64,000 bases of DNA from Anthoceros angustus. Taxonomy: Eukaryota; Streptophyta; Anthocerotopsida; Anthocerotales; Anthocerotaceae. Where the stretch lies: the NCBI GenBank assembly GCA_010909165.1, contig VJWM01000068.1, positions 620,001 through 684,000 on the forward strand. The letters are read 5' to 3'. The position numbers were made by a program, and so were the translations under genes. Below the pieces are notes generated by a model that searched no databases, was not told the origin of the DNA, and worked only from the letters and a program-made list of their open reading frames with translations. This document shows positions 44,121 to 56,428 of this stretch, one piece after another (positions within the stretch are counted from its first letter, which is position 1; each line of letters begins with the position of its first letter).

Positions 44121-44184
44121 CATGTCCGTTTGGCAGGTTTAGTTGCTTCTTCTACCAAAGAAGCTGGTTGTTGTTGTTCCGAAA

Positions 44185-44345
44185 AATTGACCAAATGGCC
44201 AAATGGACACACATTCAAGCATCTGTGCTTGGATCGGTACTTGGATGGGGTGCCTAGAGGGGGTGGGTGCTGATAGCTTGGGCACGCCATGGCACAAGTT
44301 GTCAGTACAAGTCCCATGACGGAAATTCGTCTGTAGTTCGAATTA
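44185..44345 (+). repeat. SINE-like repeat, copy 1
   Basis: The shared core runs AAGCATCTGTGCTTGGATCG, then GGGTGCC, then CCATGGCACAAGTTGT and CAAGTCCCATGACG. Three more copies are at 45595, 56525 and 62585. This one is diverged and lacks the TTC tail. Confidence 0.6.
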
Positions 44346-45490
44346 CACAATCCACATTGTGAAGGTTGTTGGCAACCACAACGTGAAAGCAGGGAAGGAA
44401 CAGTGACTAGAAGGCTGATTGCCCTGTCACAAAGGCCAGACTCTGTTTCACCCAGATTCGTGCTACTGCCTACGCTGATTATAGTCCCAGGGCAGTGTAG
44501 TAGTGTGATAGAGATGAAGTCGCAGCAGGTCGGATCATAGCTGCAAAGCAAGGCTGGAATTTGGCTACATACAGGGCACTGGCGTACCTTAGCGTCGACT
44601 CCGTCCTCGCGGTATCGACAGGCGCAAAGCAATTGAATCTTGCTTTGTAGCTTGTGGCCCGGCTCGGCGCAGCTCAAACTGGATCCATACAGGTGAAATG
44701 CGGCATTTCTGTACAGCTGTTCTGCTCGCACGAATTGGACCCCTGCAGCTGCAGCATCCTGCACTTGGTATCATGAACCGTTACCGCTGAACTAAGCATA
44801 TATGTGGAGAAGATGGAAACCATAAGCATATGCGGGACAGAATACAGAAGCTGTCCAGTGCTCACAGAATGTGACCGAACGCAGCACGAGCAGCGCAGAG
44901 CTGCAGAAAGATGTGGGTGCCATGGCTTCAGATACCGTGTAGACGCCCCTCGAGCTCAGCCTTCAGTGAAAACTTGCGCTCTGCTCTCCTCAGCTGTGCT
45001 GTGGTGATTTTCACAAAATTGCAGTGGGCCAAACATATGAATACTGCCGCTGCAGCCATGTTGTGGCTCGGAAAAGAGCGTGAAGAGCTGCTGGCACAGG
45101 CATCGGCATCGAGCCTGCTTTCGCTGTGTGGCCTGAGCCTTGAGTGATGCTTGCCGCAGAATGCGCGCTCTCCGTCCTGCTCGGTCGCCGCCTGCCTGCC
45201 CCAGACGACAGCAACATGTGCGAGAGTTCTCAGACTACGGGCCGGCGTCTCTGAACTCTCAAGGCTGCCAACACCCGCGATTCCGGCAGCCTAAAAAGAT
45301 GCTCAAGCCATGAGTTCCCACTGGTATGCACGACATATGTAACACTTCAGTACGATTCCATTATCCATTACACTACGTACCGGTAGCTCTTCCAAATCCG
45401 TCCTCACCTCTCAGATTCCGTGGGGTTTCAGCTCCCTGCAAGGGGCCTGCAACCCAAAATGTCGATAATTTCTCTGTGGAGAGGCCTGAA

Positions 45491-45561
45491 TGCGCAGCCG
45501 GGGAATCGAACCCCGGTCAGTACCGTGGGAGGGTACTATGATACCACTACACCAGCTGCGC
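45491..45561 (-). tRNA. tRNA-Gly (anticodon CCC)
   Basis: Reading the minus strand, the 7-bp acceptor stem GCGCAGC/GCTGCGC pairs perfectly. A D-arm contains GTGTAGTGGTATCAT, the anticodon stem GTACC/GGTAC encloses the loop CTCCCAC (anticodon CCC), and the T-arm CGGGG/CCCCG encloses TTCGATT. The discriminator base is A and there is no intron. The 71-nt length is normal for tRNA-Gly. It appears functional. Confidence 0.93.
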
Positions 45562-45594
45562 CCTGTTGACAAACGCTGTGTAGCGTTATGAATT

Positions 45595-45785
45595 TACTGT
45601 TCTCCAAATGCTCACACATTCTTAACAACGCCGCTGTTAAACATCTGCGATTAGATTGGTATTTAGATGGGGTGTCTAGAGGGAGTGAATGTTCTTGGTG
45701 AAGAAGCCTATATACACCATGGTACAAGTTATTAAATACCAAGTCGCAATGACCTAGGAAATTCCGTTCAAGTTGTCAACTAAGG
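45595..45785 (+). repeat. SINE-like repeat, copy 2
   Basis: The core AACATCTGCGATTAGATTGG, ATGGGGTGTCTAGAGGGAGT and ACCATGGTACAAGTTATT aligns with copies 1, 3 and 4. It starts about 35 bp after the intact tRNA-Gly. Confidence 0.65.
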
Positions 45786-46051
45786 TGACAAAAGGTGATA
45801 CTTCATGTTGCATGTGTTATGTAAGAGTGGGTATCCATCAATGTTAATGTGGTTGCATTCTGGAATCAATCCGGTTATACACATAGGTATTTTGTACCAA
45901 GCATACAGTATATATTGAATTTTGACCTCTTCTAGTCCAGGCATATTGGGCAACCTATCCACACATTTCTCGTTCAAGTTTCAGCAAAGCACATGATAAT
46001 GGTCTTGTCCTAAAAGGCCGGCACGACAATGAAACATGTGAAACCAGTACG

Positions 46052-46183
46052 AGTGCTTTGAATACTGCAACGAAAACTTGTACTGAATACTTGCATTTCT
46101 TTATTCATGTCCATTCCAGTGCTTTGAATACTGCAACGAAAACTTGTACTGAATACTTGCATTTCTTTATTCATGTCCATTCC
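46052..46183. repeat. 66-bp tandem duplication, two units
   Basis: AGTGCTTTGAATACTGCAAC begins at 46052 and again at 46118; the units are essentially identical. An open frame passes through both, but I do not think it is coding. Confidence 0.85.
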
Positions 46184-47860
46184 ACATTCGCTTGTTTCTA
46201 TTCCATTATCCTTAACACTTCATATTTGCGAATGCCTGGTTGTGTCTTCTTATCTTAGTAGTCGTATTTTAGTTATCTTTGGATAAAAGACGTAAATTAG
46301 ATATGCTTTGTATCCTATTTATTATGAGATGACAAACTTACATCTTATTTTATTTTTTAATTTTATTTATTTTCATACAAACCCTTCATTATGGCTTCTC
46401 AAACCTACCGTAATTTAGAAAGTCCTCACATGAGGTTGGCATCCCACTTTGGGTCCTTGTTCAAAATTTCTTTCAACAAGAGGGAATTAAATGTTTTGGT
46501 GAATAGAAAATACCTTTGAGATTCTATTCAGTCTATCAATATGAACTTCATCAGATTTTAAAACTACGATATAACACGACAAAGATAGGGCTATAGGCTA
46601 ACACTTTCCAGACTTTTCTCACTACAATGAGGTTTATAGACTATAGTGAAGTATGTGATGACGAGTGTGCTCCTCTCCTATAGGAAAAGCTTATGGTAGG
46701 AGGATCAAGGGCAAGGCAAAGTCTTTGGAGCAACATCAAGACAGAAGAACGACAAGCAGCGAATGAGTAGACAAAAGAACTTTGGAAGAGTAGACAATTG
46801 CACATTGGAAGAGCATCTGGGGGGCAAGGGGAGGAGTGCTAATCTTTGAAGTACCAAGTAATTGCAAAAGCTTCTTAATTTTTTTCAATATGTATATTAC
46901 ATCATAGAGCTCCAAAACTGTCTCGAATGAGATATTTTAGTCGTTTTAGGTACTTTTTTTAATTTAAACTTCAAATAATAATTATGTTGAATTAGAGCAC
47001 TCTATTAATCAATTTTTATCAATTCATTTGAATGTGATGCTAAACATTATAACATATTGAACTCTGTAATATAATTTAATATATATTTATAATAAAATAA
47101 AATATATATATCATTCTTTTGATATCAATGTCTAGATAAACTTGAGAGATGTTAGACTGGTATTAGACTGTAAGAAAAAGTTTAAAAGTTATAAACTATT
47201 TTATTTATTATGAAAAATTAGTATTAGATGTTGCGTAGAGAATCACTTTATGTATAGTGGCAGTAGTACACAAGCCCTTCCACTTTCTTAAAATGTGAAA
47301 CATAACAGGGAAGATTGGGCCTGAGTAACAGGGAAGATTGGGCCCCAGTCTAGATAACACAACAATGCAGGGCTGTAGGCTAACCCTTTAACCAAAGTAA
47401 AACACTGTGGTCCCCCATACTAGTAGGGGTGGTAGTGGGTACCTAACTTCTAACGGTCTACCTTCTCACGGATCATTTTTCGGACCACTGTCGTAGTGAT
47501 TGCAGTCGAGACTTTACTTGGACTTTAACCTGATGCGACATCAATGCATTCTACAAAATGAGTTCTAAATTGCTGAATTTCAAGTAGGGATGCGCTTGGG
47601 GAGTCACTGCTGTCTATGCCTTGTTTTCATGAGCTTGGCTGTGGACGACATGTCATGAAAGCAGGTATGACCGAGTTCCTGTAAGCCTCGCCCGCTTGGC
47701 GGAGATCAGAAGCCTAAGGTTGAATTTAGTGAGAGATCAGCCACCTTCCGGGGCTGAAGTGTCACGAATACTAGAGACAGCTACGCCGCCCCTCCTTTCC
47801 TCAACAGCCTTCATCCGGGCTTGGAGGTGCTCTTACTTGCCTGCCCGGGGTGCTTCTTCG
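46184..47860. other. AT-rich intergenic DNA
   Basis: The tract is strongly AT-rich with stops in all frames. A short local repeat of GGGAAGATTGGGCC occurs near 47310 and 47330. I see no gene. Confidence 0.5.
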
Positions 47861-47866
47861 TGTGAG

Positions 47867-48512
47867 TTACAGCCATTCCAGAGATGTCAAGTCCTGGTGC
47901 TGTAGTTCAGTGACAACCAAGGCAAGTTCTGTTTCCTGCCGTAAGCTTGAAGCAAATTTGCCACTTCCAAAGACTTCATGCTGCAGTGCAGTTTCCGTGA
48001 AGACAGAGACTGCACTGATCAGTCCACCAGAACACAAAGAGACGTCAGTGACGGATGAGGACAAACAAATGGCCGGAATGTTGTGTCGGATCAGACCGGA
48101 CAAGGAACCAGGACAGGCGGGAGTAGACTTTCCCCTTTCGTTTCCGGTCCCCGTCTCCCCGCCTCCATCCATCACAGATCTGCCTCCACATACCCGCAGC
48201 AGCAGCGCCTTCAGGAGCCTTTCGAATGGCAAATGGCAGAGAAAACGTCCGGACGCTGCTGCAGTGTCACATAATTCAGCCAGAGACGCTGTTGAAGCTG
48301 CTGGAGCTCCCCCCGAAGCTGCCTCCGAAGCTCCCACGGCCGAAACTCCCTCCGAATCTGGAGCTCCTGTTGGATATGAGGGAAGACACCGAGTGCAGCA
48401 GCTTGCAGGCGATGGCGGCCTTGACATCCCCTCGCCTGCGCCGGCGGCGAGAGTTGCCTGCTGCCGACCTAGCCAGCGTTCCGGTTCTCTCCGACAGATC
48501 CATCTGAGCCAT
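47867..48512 (-). CDS. Uncertain GC-rich locus with overlapping frames
   Basis: Several frames are open at once. One minus frame starts at 48512 (MAQMDLSERTGTLARSAAGN) and turns into Gly/Ser repeats. Another covers 48427-47867 with an ordinary composition (LPFERLLKALLLRV, ISAVSVFTETAL) and a stop at 47867. A plus-strand frame (47850-48539) is also open. A small minus-strand gene joining the two minus frames by splicing is possible, but I can place no intron. No family is recognised. Confidence 0.3.
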
Positions 48513-49417
48513 AGCGATGCTGAAGCCGCGGTGCAATAGTACCCGAGCTTTCACCGTTGCGCGACCCCTGGCTCCGCTTGCAAGACGATGGCGAGCGTGA
48601 ACTTGAGCTTGGCGGATGCCTGAGATGAGAGCCGCAAAACGACAGCGTCTGCTAAGCAACAAAAAGAATGGATGCAGCTTTGCATCCAGTTTCAGGCCGG
48701 AGGACTGAGCGGCGGGAAACTTGGAGGTGGCTGAGGATCTGATTGCGGTGTGATGGAGGCCAGATTATAGCTTGGCGCATTGGGCCAACGAATTATCGGG
48801 AGGCAGCAGAGTGTGACGCGTGTAAGCATAGCAGAGCTTGTTGCCAAATCTGACAAGGATTGGGGGCCGTAGCATCTAGATATTCCATCCTCCAGCGCTA
48901 CTGGCGTAGCGGATAAGACACATACGTGACGAGGACACGTGGTACCCGCGAGTCACGTTTTGCACGTCGTATGTTCTACGTTAGGTTTACGAATTGGAGA
49001 AAGGATGTGACAAAACCTCATCTATGTGTGGATGCGAATGCGGCTGATGCCTGGCTATGGCTATCGGCCAGTGGATGACAAACATGAAGTCTCATGGTTT
49101 CAATGCAAGGTAGTCCGTAATATGTAGAAGAAAATGTGATAGTTATTGAGAGAATAATGAAAACAATAAAGACTCTCCGACCCCGGTCTCTGTGGACTCC
49201 ATTGCCATCACTTGTTTGGGAGCGTTGCCATAGGTTCTTGATTGTTATGTGCTGCGGGGGCCCAGGGGATCTTCAATGCGGGTTTTATGTTGAAAGTTCT
49301 GGTCATGCAGGGCTGATGGATGAGGACTAGTGTAATGCAGGTGTATGTAACATGGTTTTTCCAATTGATGGAGGCTCACAACAGACAGTACAGTATACGT
49401 GATGCTAGTCATCAGAC
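48513..49417. other. Upstream region of PPR gene A
   Basis: No gene is seen. The start chosen for the PPR gene (49418) is the first ATG of the open frame; similarity to the paralogue begins only about 45 codons later, so the true start could differ. Confidence 0.45.
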
Positions 49418-52400
49418 ATGTCAGATGTTGTTATGGATGTGTCCTGCTCCCATCGACTTCACCAGCTTCCTGCGAGCTTGCCAAAACCATGGTCCTGTGC
49501 CATTCACCTCATGTCACCCACAAGGGTGTGTCAGGGAGTATCTGTGACTGGTAGGCCTGCAGGATTTGAAGGGGGTGTGACAGCTGAAACCGTGAGAAAG
49601 CTATGTGATCAAGGCCATGTCAATGAAGCTGTTGAGGCATTGGGAGTTCTGGTGCAGGCGGACTATAGTGTTTCCAAATCCATCTTTTATGTTGTCCTGA
49701 GGAACTGTGTGGGAAAGAAGGATCTAGTTCTGGGTCGCCGGGTCCATGCTTTTATCGTGAAAAATGGGTTCCAGACGGACACCTTCCTGGGCAACCACAT
49801 CCTACGAATGTATGCTTCTCATGGCAGGTTGCAAGACGCGATGGATGTTTTCGCCCTGGTTGACACACCAGATTGCTTCACCTGGTCTGCGATTATTTCT
49901 GCGCATGTTAAACAGGGGCAAGACAAGTCGGCCATACAACTGTATCATCGGATGCGCAGGTCAGGTGTGAAGCCAGACGGCCATATGTTTGTGGCAGCCC
50001 TGCAGGCTTGTGCAAGCGGATCAGATTTGGAAACTGGTCAGCAGGTGCATGCTGATGTGTTGGCCAGTGGCGCTGGGTCGAATTTATTTGTGTGCAATTG
50101 CTTGGTGAGCATGTATGCAAAGTGCGGCAGCTTGGAAGATGCTCGAAGAGTGTTCGATGGTGTGGCTGTGAAGGATGCGGTGACGTGGAATGCCATGATA
50201 GCAGGATATTCCCAGCAGGGCATGGGCCAGGAAGCCCTTCGTCTGTACAGTTTTATGCAAGAAGAGGGCATCGCTGTGCCCAATTCCGTGACATTTGTGT
50301 GCCTTCTGCAGGCATGTGCAAGTGTGGGCACCCCTGCTTTGGAGATGGGAAAGAAGCTGCATGGTGAGATTGCAGAACAAGGATATCGAGCTGATGAGTC
50401 TGTCGCCAGCAGTTTGGTGAACATGTATGCAAAGTGTGGCAGCTTGGAAGATGCTCAGAGAGTGTTTGACGGACTCTCTCGTAAAGAAGTAGTGACGTGG
50501 ACTGCTCTAATCGCTGGGTATTCTCAGCATGGCATGGGGCATGAAGCCCTTCGTCTATACAGTGTGATGCGAGAAGAAGGTATTGCTGTACCCAATTCTG
50601 TGACCTTTGCGTGCCTCCTGCAGGCATGTGCAAGTGTGGCTACCCGGGGTTTGGAGATGGGGAAGCAGCTGCATGCAGAAATCCAAGAACAAGGACATGA
50701 AGCTGATTCGTTTGTAGCCAGTAGCTTGGTGAACATGTATGCAAAGTGTGGCAGCTTGGAAGATGCACAGAGCGTGTTTGATGGGCTTGGTGAAAAGGAT
50801 CATGTGACGTGGACTTCTCTAATAGCAGGGTACTCCCAGCAGGGCATGGGACAGGAAGCCCTACATCTCTACCGTGGTATGCAAGCAGAGGGCATTGCAG
50901 TGCCAGATTCTGTGACATTTGTGTGCCTTCTTCAGGCATGTGCAAGTGTGGGCCACCCAGCACTGAAGATGGGGAAGCAGCTCCATGCAGAGATTACAGA
51001 ACAAGGATATCAAGCCAATGCTTTCGTAGCCAGCAGTTTGGTGAACATGTATGCAAAGTGTGGTAGCTTGGAAGATGCTCAGAAAGTGTTCGACAGACTT
51101 GGTCAAAAAGATGATGTCACGTGGAGTGCTTTAATTGCAGGGTATTCCCAGCACGGAATGGGGAAGGAAGCCCTTCATCACTACACTGCGATGAAAGAAG
51201 AAGGCATTGCTGTACTCAATCCCGCAACACTAGTCTGCCTCATGCAGGCATGCTCGAGCATGGGTACCCCAGCTTTGGAGAAGGGAAAACAGCTTCATAA
51301 AGAGATAAGAGAACGAGGGTATCAAGCTGATGTTTTGTAGCCAGCAGTTTGATCAGCATGTACGCAAAGTGTGGCAGCTTGGAAGATTCCCAGAGAGTGT
51401 TTGATCAACTTGGTCAAAAGGATGTGGTGACGTGGAATGCCATGATAGCAGGATATTCCCAGCAGGGCATGGGCCAGGAAGCCTTTCGTCTTTATAGTGC
51501 TATGCAAGAAGAAGGCGTCTGTGTACCTGACTCAGTGACGTTTCTGTGCATTTTGCAGGCATGTGCAAGTATGGGCACCTTGGCGCTAGAGAAGGGGAAG
51601 CAGCTTCATGTGCAAATCAGAGAAAGAGGACATCAAGCTGACATGTGTGTAGCCAACAGTTTGGTGAATATGTATGCAAAGTGTGGCAGCTTGAAAGATG
51701 CCCAGAAAGTGTTTGATGCACTTTGTGTAAAGGATGTGGTGACATGGAATGTATTGATAGCGGGATATTCCCAGCAGGGCATGGCCCAGGAAGCCCTTCG
51801 GCTGTACTGTGCCATGCAAGATGAGTGCATCGCTGTACCAGATGCTGTGACGTTTGCGTGTCTCCTTCAGGCATGTGCAAGTTTGGGTACCCCAGCTCTA
51901 GAGATGGGCAAGCACCTGAATGCGGAAGTTAGTGCACAAGGTTACCTTTCTGATGTGTTTGTGGCCAACAGTTTGGTACACATGTATGCAAGTGCGGCAG
52001 CTTGGAAGATGCTCGAAGAGTGTTCGATGGTGTGGCTGTGAAGGATGCGGTGACGTGGAATGCCATGATAGCAGGATATTCCCAGCAGGGCATGGGCCAG
52101 GAAGCCCTTCGTCTGTACAGTTTTATGCAAGAAGAGGGCATCGCTGTGCCCAATTCCGTGACATTTGTGTGCCTTCTGCAGGCATGTGCAAGTGTGGGCA
52201 CCCCTGCTTTGGAGATGGGAAAGAAGCTGCATGGTGAGATTGCAGAACAAGGATATCGAGCTGATGAGTCTGTCGCCAGCAGTTTGGTGAACATGTATGC
52301 AAAGTGTGGCAGCTTGGAAGATGCTCAGAGAGTGTTTGACGGACTCTCTCGTAAAGTAGTGACGTGGACTGCTCTAATCGCTGGGTATTCTCAGCATGGC

Positions 52401-54984
52401 ATGGGGCATGAAGCCCTTCGTCTATACAGTGTGATGCGAGAAGAAGGTATTGCTGTACCCAATTCTGTGACCTTTGCGTGCCTCCTGCAGGCATGTGCAA
52501 GTGTGGCTACCCGGGGTTTGGAGATGGGGAAGCAGCTGCATGCAGAAATCCAAGAACAAGGACATGAAGCTGATTCGTTTGTAGCCAGTAGCTTGGTGAA
52601 CATGTATGCAAAGTGTGGCAGGAAGATGCACAGAGCGTGTTTGATGGGCTTGGTGAAAAGGATCATGTGACGTGGACTTCTCTAATAGCAGGGTACTCCC
52701 AGCAGGGCATGGGACAGGAAGCCCTACATCTCTACCGTGGTATGCAAGCAGAGGGCATTGCAGTGCCGAATTCTGTGACATTTGTGTGCCTTCTTCAGGC
52801 ATGTGCAAGTGTGGGCCACCCAGCACTGAAGATGGGGAAGCAGCTCCATGCAGAGATTACAGAACAAGGATATCAAGCCAATGCTTTCGTAGCCAGCAGT
52901 TTGGTGAACATGTATGCAAAGTGTGGTAGCTTGGAAGATGCTCAGAAAGTGTTCGACAGACTTGGTCAAAAGATGATGTCACGTGGAGTGCTTTAATTGC
53001 AGGGTATTCCCAGCACGGAATGGGGAAGGAAGCCCTTCATCACTACACTGCGATGAAAGAAGAAGGCATTGCTGTACTCAATCCCGCAACACTAGTCTGC
53101 CTCATGCAGGCATGCTCGAGCATGGGTACCCCAGCTTTGGAGAAGGGAAAACAGCTTCATAAAGAGATAAGAGAACGAGGGTATCAAGCTGATGTTTTTG
53201 TAGCCAGCAGTTTGATCAGCATGTACGCAAAGTGTGGCAGCTTGGAAGATTCCCAGAGAGTGTTTGATCAACTTGGTCAAAAGGATGTGGTGACGTGGAA
53301 TGCCATGATAGCAGGATATTCCCAGCAGGGCATGGGCCAGGAAGCCTTTCGTCTTTATAGTGCTATGCAAGAAGAAGGCGTCTGTGTACCTGACTCAGTG
53401 ACGTTTCTGTGCATTTTGCAGGCATGTGCAAGTATGGGCACCTTGGCGCTAGAGAAGGGGAAGCAGCTTCATGTGCAAATCAGAGAAAGAGGACATCAAG
53501 CTGACATGTGTGTAGCCAACAGTTTGGTGAATATGTATGCAAAGTGTGGCAGCTTGAAAGATGCCCAGAAAGTGTTTGATGCACTTTGTGTAAAGGATGT
53601 GGTGACATGGAATGTATTGATAGCGGGATATTCCCAGCAGGGCATGGCCCAGGAAGCCCTTCGGCTGTACTGTGCCATGCAAGATGAGTGCATCGCTGTA
53701 CCAGATGCTGTGACGTTTGCGTGTCTCCTTCAGGCATGTGCAAGTTTGGGTACCCCAGCTCTAGAGATGGGCAAGCACCTGAATGCGGAAGTTAGTGCAC
53801 AAGGTTACCTTTCTGATGTGTTTGTGGCCAACAGTTTGGTACACATGTATGCGAAGTGTGGCAGCCTTGATGACGCGCAGAGAGTATTTGATGGGCTTGG
53901 TCAAAAAGATGTGGTGACATGGACTGCACTAATTGCAGGGTATTCCCAGCAGGGAATGGGACAGGAAGCCCTTCGACTCTACAGAGCTATGCAAGAAGGT
54001 GTGACCGTACCAAATTCCATGACCTTCGTGTGCCTCCTGCAGGCATGTGCAGATGTGGCAGCTCTGGATCTGGGAAGGCAGCTACATGCACAGATTGAAG
54101 AACAAGGGCTTCAAGCTGATGTGATTGTAGCCGGCAGTTTGATAAACATGTATGGAAAGGCTGGCAGTATGTTCGATGCACAGCAGGTGTTTGATGCTTT
54201 GCCTGAAAAGGATGTTGTCACCTGGAGTGCAATGATTGCTGGCTACACCTCCCAAGGAGACAGTGACGTTGTCTTCGACCTGCTCCAGAAAATGATAGAG
54301 GATGGCATACAGCCCGTCGGCATCACTTTCCTTAGTGTACTAACAGTTTGCAGTCATGCGGGTCTAGTGAACCAGGGGAGAGAGTACTTCCAGGCTATGA
54401 GCAGAGACTTCAGCATCGCGCCAACCGTGGAGCACTACACTTGCATGGTTGATCTCCTGGGCCGTGCAGGTAAACTGGATGAGGCACTGGCTTTGCTAAG
54501 GGCAATGCCCATATTGCCTAATGCTGCAGTTTGGCACACTCTGTTGGGTGCTTGTCGAAAGTGGAGCAATGTAGAGGTGGGACATCATGCTTTCAATGAA
54601 GCAGTGAAGCTAGATGAGGAAGATGCTGCAGCATATATGCTGATGTCGAACGTATACACCAGTGCGCGGATGTGGGAGGAGGCACAGAAGTTGCAGGCTA
54701 TGAGAATAATCACCAGGGCATGGAAGCAGCCGGGTCAAAGTTGGTGGACAGACATGGACGGACTGGTGCATAGTTTTCTAGTTGGGGATATGAAGCCTCT
54801 AAAGTGCCAAGCGAGTCCCCAATGGGTTTTCAGAAAGGAAAAGCAGATATATGTGCCCCATCTAGGGGCGTACGTATCCGATGATTTTCATTGTTGTGTA
54901 CACAGTGCACACCAGAAAGCTGGCTATCGTCTACAGTGTCTGGTATGTGCAGGCGCAATGATGGATATTCCGGTTACATATTAA
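49418..54984 (+). CDS. PLS-class PPR protein A, interrupted by frameshifts
   Basis: PLS-type PPR proteins bind organelle RNA and usually direct C-to-U editing. The N-terminus is followed by GRPAGFEGGVTAETVRK, then modules of about 104 aa, each with MYAKCGSLEDA, KDVVTWTALIAGYSQQGM and PNSVTFVCLLQACASVG. The array ends in MYGKAGSMFDAQQV, normal P, L and S motifs (CSHAGLVNQGREYF), WHTLLGACRKW and an E/E+ region (QPGQSWWTDMDGLVHSFLVG). No DYW domain follows. A six-module segment is present twice (50121-51990 and 51991-53853). Frames break near 51334 (one T missing), 51990, 52618 (4-base loss) and 52970 (one A missing). Without the second copy, and with the missing T, the gene would be one 1235-codon frame. 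As shown it cannot make one protein. Confidence 0.8.
50121..51990 (+). repeat. Six-module PPR segment, copy 1
   Basis: This 1870-bp segment matches 51991-53853 with only two neighbouring substitutions (near 50906) and a few indels. It equals six PPR modules of about 312 bp. Copy 1 lacks one T near 51334. Confidence 0.93.
51991..53853 (+). repeat. Six-module PPR segment, copy 2
   Basis: Relative to copy 1 it has losses of 3 bases near 52357, 4 bases near 52618 and 1 base near 52970, and one extra T near 53194. The net of minus 7 accounts exactly for the length change. The join at 51990 falls inside the recurring MYAKCGS codons. Confidence 0.93.
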
Positions 54985-55745
54985 TTATCTTTCCTACAAT
55001 ATGTGAATGAAAGTGCTTCACTCCCTTCACACCGGGAATAAGCATTCAAGTTACGGATTAGCTTACGAAACCCGGGAAGTATGGAATATCGATTTCGTCA
55101 AGGAGGCACCAAGGGTTTTTTTCGAATATGCGGCGGGGAAACTTCTTATGTCACACACTTGACGACATCGGGGGTGCCTGCCCCCTGTGTATCGAAGTCG
55201 TCACCCGTGTTTCAAGATTTTTTTTAAGGTGTGATACACATGGTTTTCTTCCTTAGGTTGTCACAACATCGGCCTTTGCACATCCTCGCAAGCACCCATC
55301 TGGCCGTTAGTATGCATCAACACACCGTCACCAGGCCTTTGTGACAGATAGCCTGGAGCAGCCATCCAGGTTTCGCACAACTGCAAAGCCATCTGAGATT
55401 GCTTCACGGATGGAGACTTCACGAGAGGATTACTTCATGGATGGAGATCATACAATCGACCTAAAACGAAGCCACCATTGGGGTCATGTCTCAATTTGAC
55501 ACAAATAAGAATTCCATTGTGCGAAGGTGAGAGGAAACACACTCTTGAATGTGTAACATGCACACATTCGGGGCCTTTGCGTGGGGGCAAGACATGTCTG
55601 ACATATATGTCCATAGTTGGTCTAGGCGAACCCTAAACATGTGTATGTGTGTATTACGAAAACCCTAAATGGCAGGAATAAAACTAGATAACGACATCGG
55701 AACACCAGGGGGCAAGTTGCGAGAAAAAAAACTTTCTAGCGCCTA
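54985..55745. other. 3' region of PPR gene A
   Basis: I see no gene. The tract may be the 3' UTR followed by anonymous sequence. Confidence 0.4.
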
Positions 55746-55746
55746 C

Positions 55747-55901
55747 GGCCCTCATGCGCTGATGTTGCCCGTATGTGATGAAGGAATCTTGAAGATGCCT
55801 CGGCATCTGAATGTAGAATATTGGGCCCTCATGCGCTGATGTTGCCCGTATGTGATGAAGGAATCTTGAAGATGCCTCGGCATCTGAATGTAGAATATTG
55901 G
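55747..55901. repeat. 77-bp tandem duplication, two units
   Basis: GGCCCTCATGCGCTGATGTT begins at 55747 and again at 55824; the units are essentially identical. Confidence 0.9.
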
Positions 55902-56061
55902 ACAAAAAAAACGTGTCACAAACTCCCTGCCCCGTGACGAGATCGGTATTCCATAGGGAAGTGGATGCCCGCAATCAGAAATATCCGACAAATATCACAA
56001 ATATCACAACCAGAAATTTATAGGCGACAGGCTTGCACTCGTGCAATGTTATGTTTCTCTA

Positions 56062-56258
56062 GTCTTGGTCTGTGTCACTCCTAGTGGCAACGAAGACATC
56101 AATTTGATTATTAGTAATATTTGTACATTTATTGATACAGACGTGCCTCGTACCATGGTGGTCTTGGTCTGTGTCACTCCTAGTGGCAACGAAGAGATCA
56201 ATTTGATGATTAGTAATATTTTTATATTTATTGATACAGACGTGCCTTGTACTTCCAT
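56062..56258. repeat. 99-bp tandem duplication, two units
   Basis: GTCTTGGTCTGTGTCACTCC begins at 56062 and 56161. The units differ at several positions. A (TTG)n SINE-like 3' end follows at about 56240-56300, matching 5430-5516. Confidence 0.85.
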
Positions 56259-56428
56259 CCTAAGCGGACATATATAAAGTTGTTGTTGTTGTTGTTGTAC
56301 CATGGTGGTGTGTAAATCTGACACTAACAGGCGTGAGTTCGACCCTCACCAACGTCATAACCTCGTGATGGACTTCGTCACCCGCTACCTTCCAGTTTCA
56401 GCAATTTCAAGATTTCGATATTTTCATG

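Noticed and set aside
44015-44764. 249-codon minus-strand ORF with many Cys
   Set aside because: The frame runs straight through the tRNA-Gly pseudogene and the SINE-like repeat, so it is open by chance.
50092-50367. Repeated ORFs in other frames of both PPR genes (for example 50092-50367)
   Set aside because: These are shadows of the highly repetitive PPR codons and recur wherever a module recurs.
55747-55901. Possible CRISPR-like or satellite array
   Set aside because: There are only two units with no spacers; it is a simple tandem duplication in a eukaryotic genome.
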